A stretch of DNA of 64,000 nucleotides, taken from Thermohahella caldifontis (GTDB lineage Bacteria > Pseudomonadota > Gammaproteobacteria > Pseudomonadales > Oleiphilaceae). Each line of letters begins with the position of its first letter. Positions within the stretch are counted from its first letter, which is position 1. Positions 62,371 through 64,000 of the stretch are shown here, one piece after another. The stretch spans positions 2,294,001 through 2,358,000 of the forward strand of contig NZ_CP154858.1 of NCBI RefSeq assembly GCF_041153465.1, written 5' to 3'. The position numbers and the translations under genes are program-made. Below the pieces are notes generated by a model. It ran no database searches. It saw only the letters and a program-made list of their open reading frames with translations, and had not been told where the DNA came from.

Positions 62371-63153
62371 TCAGTCTCCTGTGTAGCGGGGTGTGCGTTT
62401 TTCGGCGAAGGCCCGGATGCCTTCCTGCCAATCCCGGGTGGTGGTGCAGAACATCATGCCCTCCAGCTCGGCAATCAGCGTATCCTCCAGGCTGCGCTCA
62501 CTGCCCCGGTACAGACACTCCTTCGCCAACTTCATGGAAATGGGTGCCTTTTCGGCCAGTTCTGCGGCGAACCTGCGGACTTCTTCGCGAAAATGGTCAT
62601 CCGGCCAGCAGCGATCCGCCAATCCCATCTGCACCGCCTCCGGGCCGCTGATCTTGCGGCCGAAGTAAATCAGCTCCCGCGCCCGTCCCATGCCCACACG
62701 CTGAGGCAGCAACCTGGTCAGTCCGCCGCCCAGAAAGGTGCCGAGCGAGATTTCCGGCAATCCCCATTGGGCTGATTCGGCCATGACGAGAAAGTCACAG
62801 GCCAGCGCCATTTCCGCACCCGCCCCCAGCGCATAACCGTTGACGGCAGCCACCACCGGCTTGTCCGATGTCAGCAGGCGCTTGCACACCTGTTGCTCGC
62901 CGCGCAGATACTCCCGGCGCTGAAAGGGCGTGCGAGTACCTTCGGCATGGGCCTTGAGATCCGCCCCCACACAGAAGGCACGCCCCTCGCCGGTGAGCAC
63001 CAGCACGCGCACGTCAGAATCCGCTTCGGCCCGGTCAAGGGCATCCTGAAGCTCGGTATAGAGGGCGTCAATCACCGCATTGAGGCGGTGCGGGCGATTG
63101 AAACGGATTTCCGCCACCGCACCGGAAACGGAGTACAGCAGGGTTTCGTACAT
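62371..63153 (-). CDS. Enoyl-CoA hydratase/isomerase family protein (second)
   Basis: 260-residue crotonase-fold enzyme. ALTGEGRAFCVGADLKAHAEG-type oxyanion loop (VLTGEGRAFCVGADLK), NGYALGAGAEMALACDFLVMAESAQWGLPEISLGTFLGGGLTRLL, and the C-terminal GIRAFAEKRTPRYTGD. One catalytic Glu position (PEISLG) is kept; the other corresponds to a Phe/Leu-rich stretch, so dehydratase, isomerase or hydrolase activity cannot be separated. First enzyme gene of the operon, 3 bp ahead of the ligase gene. Confidence 0.9.
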   Translation of the reverse strand: MYETLLYSVSGAVAEIRFNRPHRLNAVIDALYTELQDALDRAEADSDVRVLVLTGEGRAFCVGADLKAHAEGTRTPFQRREYLRGEQQVCKRLLTSDKPVVAAVNGYALGAGAEMALACDFLVMAESAQWGLPEISLGTFLGGGLTRLLPQRVGMGRARELIYFGRKISGPEAVQMGLADRCWPDDHFREEVRRFAAELAEKAPISMKLAKECLYRGSERSLEDTLIAELEGMMFCTTTRDWQEGIRAFAEKRTPRYTGD

Positions 63154-63174
63154 GGATGGATGGTCCTCTCTGGA

Positions 63175-64000
63175 TCACAGCCACTGGCTGAGTTGGTTGA
63201 CACGGTCTTCGTACGCTTCCAGCCGTTCACGGGCCTGGGGCCCCATGAGCGCGGCGGTCTGCGCCAGAATGAGCTGAATGGCGGCCACGGCGGCCACCTG
63301 AGAGTTGCTGAAAAAGAGGCTGTCTGCCGGGACGGTCAGGCACAGGCTGGCATGGGCCGCCAGCGGGCCGGTGAGGCTGTCCGTCAGGGCGAGGATGTCC
63401 AGGCCCCGGTCGCGTCCTTCCTGCGCGGCAACCAGGGTGGAACGGGTATAGGGTGCAAAACCGATGACCACCAGCACGTCACCCTTGCGGCACTGTCCCA
63501 GTCCCCAGGCAATGCCCCGGTCGGCCGTACTCAGTTCCGAGACATCCGGTCGTAACAGGCCCAGGCCATACAGAAACAGGTGTGACAGTGCGCGACTCTG
63601 GCGTCCGCCCTGAATCCACACGCGGCGGGCACGGATCAGCCGCCGTGCCACCGCCTCCACGGCTTCCCGGTCCAGTTGCCGGAGCAGCTGGGCCAGCGTC
63701 GCCATTTCTGCCTCCAGAAAGCGCTGGATGAAGGGCGTATGGGTCAGCCGCCGGGCGTCGGACATGAGGGTATCCGCATGGCGGGTGTAGTAGTCCGGCG
63801 AGTCGATCAGTTCCCTGCGGAATACCCGCTGCAACGCCGGAAAGCCTTCATACCCCAGGGCGCGCGCCATCCGGGTGAGCGTGGACGCATTGACGCCGGC
63901 CACCTGGGCGGCATCCCGGATACTGCCCAGCGCCACCTTCTGGGGTGCATTCAGCAAACGCTCCAATGCCTGCAGGGAACGCCGGCCGAAAGGTGCCGTC
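63175..64000 (-). CDS. MurR/RpiR-family regulator (runs off the window)
   Basis: At least 275 residues. N-terminal HTH (SIRDAAQVAGVNASTLTRMARALGYEGFPALQRVFRREL) and a C-terminal SIS sugar-isomerase-like domain (RRVWIQGGRQSRALSHLFLYGLGLL, DVLVVIGFAPYTRSTLVAAQEGRDRGLDILALTDS). The open frame continues past 64000 with sequence like the usual RpiR N-terminus (FGRRSLQAL), so the true start is outside the window. It is 21 bp upstream of the crotonase operon on the same strand and is its probable local regulator; SIS domains in this family bind phosphosugars or acyl-CoA-like effectors. Confidence 0.9.
   Translation of the reverse strand, partial: TAPFGRRSLQALERLLNAPQKVALGSIRDAAQVAGVNASTLTRMARALGYEGFPALQRVFRRELIDSPDYYTRHADTLMSDARRLTHTPFIQRFLEAEMATLAQLLRQLDREAVEAVARRLIRARRVWIQGGRQSRALSHLFLYGLGLLRPDVSELSTADRGIAWGLGQCRKGDVLVVIGFAPYTRSTLVAAQEGRDRGLDILALTDSLTGPLAAHASLCLTVPADSLFFSNSQVAAVAAIQLILAQTAALMGPQARERLEAYEDRVNQLSQWL

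Noticed and set aside
59251..62775. A 1174-codon open frame on the + strand
   Set aside because: It is the antisense shadow of the crotonase-ligase-crotonase genes. It has no recognisable domains and is rich in Gln, His, Arg and Gly, as expected from GC-rich antisense reading.
1..64000. CRISPR arrays, tRNA or rRNA genes, insertion sequences
   Set aside because: No regularly spaced repeats, transposase genes, terminal inverted repeats or RNA-gene signatures were noticed on reading; a tRNA scan was not possible here.

Overview
This is a 64 kb stretch of a GC-rich Gammaproteobacterial chromosome. The CsrB/Rsm-type sRNA, OxyR-style ahpCF layout, TonB/ABC uptake operon, TRAP transporters and PEP-CTERM proteins suggest a free-living marine or halophilic heterotroph (Ectothiorhodospiraceae-, Marinobacter- or Alcanivorax-like). 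I cannot fix the genus from the sequence. I saw no rRNA, tRNA, CRISPR array, prophage or insertion sequence.

Layout. 0-3.3 kb: an Ig-like lipoprotein and a FadL-type outer-membrane transporter, each split by a one-base frameshift. 3.4-7.3 kb: cupin, TerB, AraC regulator, PF10118 hydrolase and a PEP-CTERM protein. 7.3-10.7 kb: a tightly overlapping ABC importer plus TonB operon. 10.8-18.6 kb: membrane protein, AdeT-like binding protein, RNase II-type exonuclease, small conserved proteins and ahpC-ahpF. 18.6-24.9 kb: a DctPQM TRAP transporter with its two-component system, and a PfkB kinase. 25-31 kb: PEP-CTERM protein, HEPN-like protein, a secreted lipase with a membrane-anchored partner, and bioA.

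31.2-40.2 kb is the most notable region. It appears to be a complete selenometabolite island. A phosphonate-type ABC importer (probably for a selenium oxyanion) lies in one minus-strand operon with an EgtB/SenA-like non-heme iron C-Se synthase and an OvoA-C-terminus-like histidine N-methyltransferase. Divergent to it is a SenB-type selenosugar synthase, which converges on and overlaps an oxidoreductase-SelD fusion. The logic is Se import -> selenophosphate (SelD) -> selenosugar (SenB) -> selenium on the histidine ring (synthase) -> N-methylation, which would make ovoselenol, the selenium analogue of ovothiol.

40.2-48.3 kb is a signalling block: alpha/beta hydrolase with no normal start codon, hemerythrin-tailed chemoreceptor, HD-GYP phosphodiesterase, and an NspS/MbaA-like pair of polyamine-type binding protein and GGDEF-EAL protein. 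48.3-55 kb: Ca/Na exchanger, unknown proteins, a CsrB/RsmZ-family sRNA with a possible GacA site, YghU (frameshifted), an SRAP protein, the 30-residue ribosomal protein THX, NrtS and a type II toxin-antitoxin pair. 55-64 kb: one minus-strand module of RpiR regulator, two enoyl-CoA hydratases, an ADP-forming acyl-CoA ligase, TAXI-TRAP transporter and a universal stress protein, which looks like uptake and CoA activation of an organic acid.

Five genes carry a single-base frameshift. All five fall in or beside G/C homopolymers and all are repaired by adding one base, which points to a systematic homopolymer undercall rather than gene decay.
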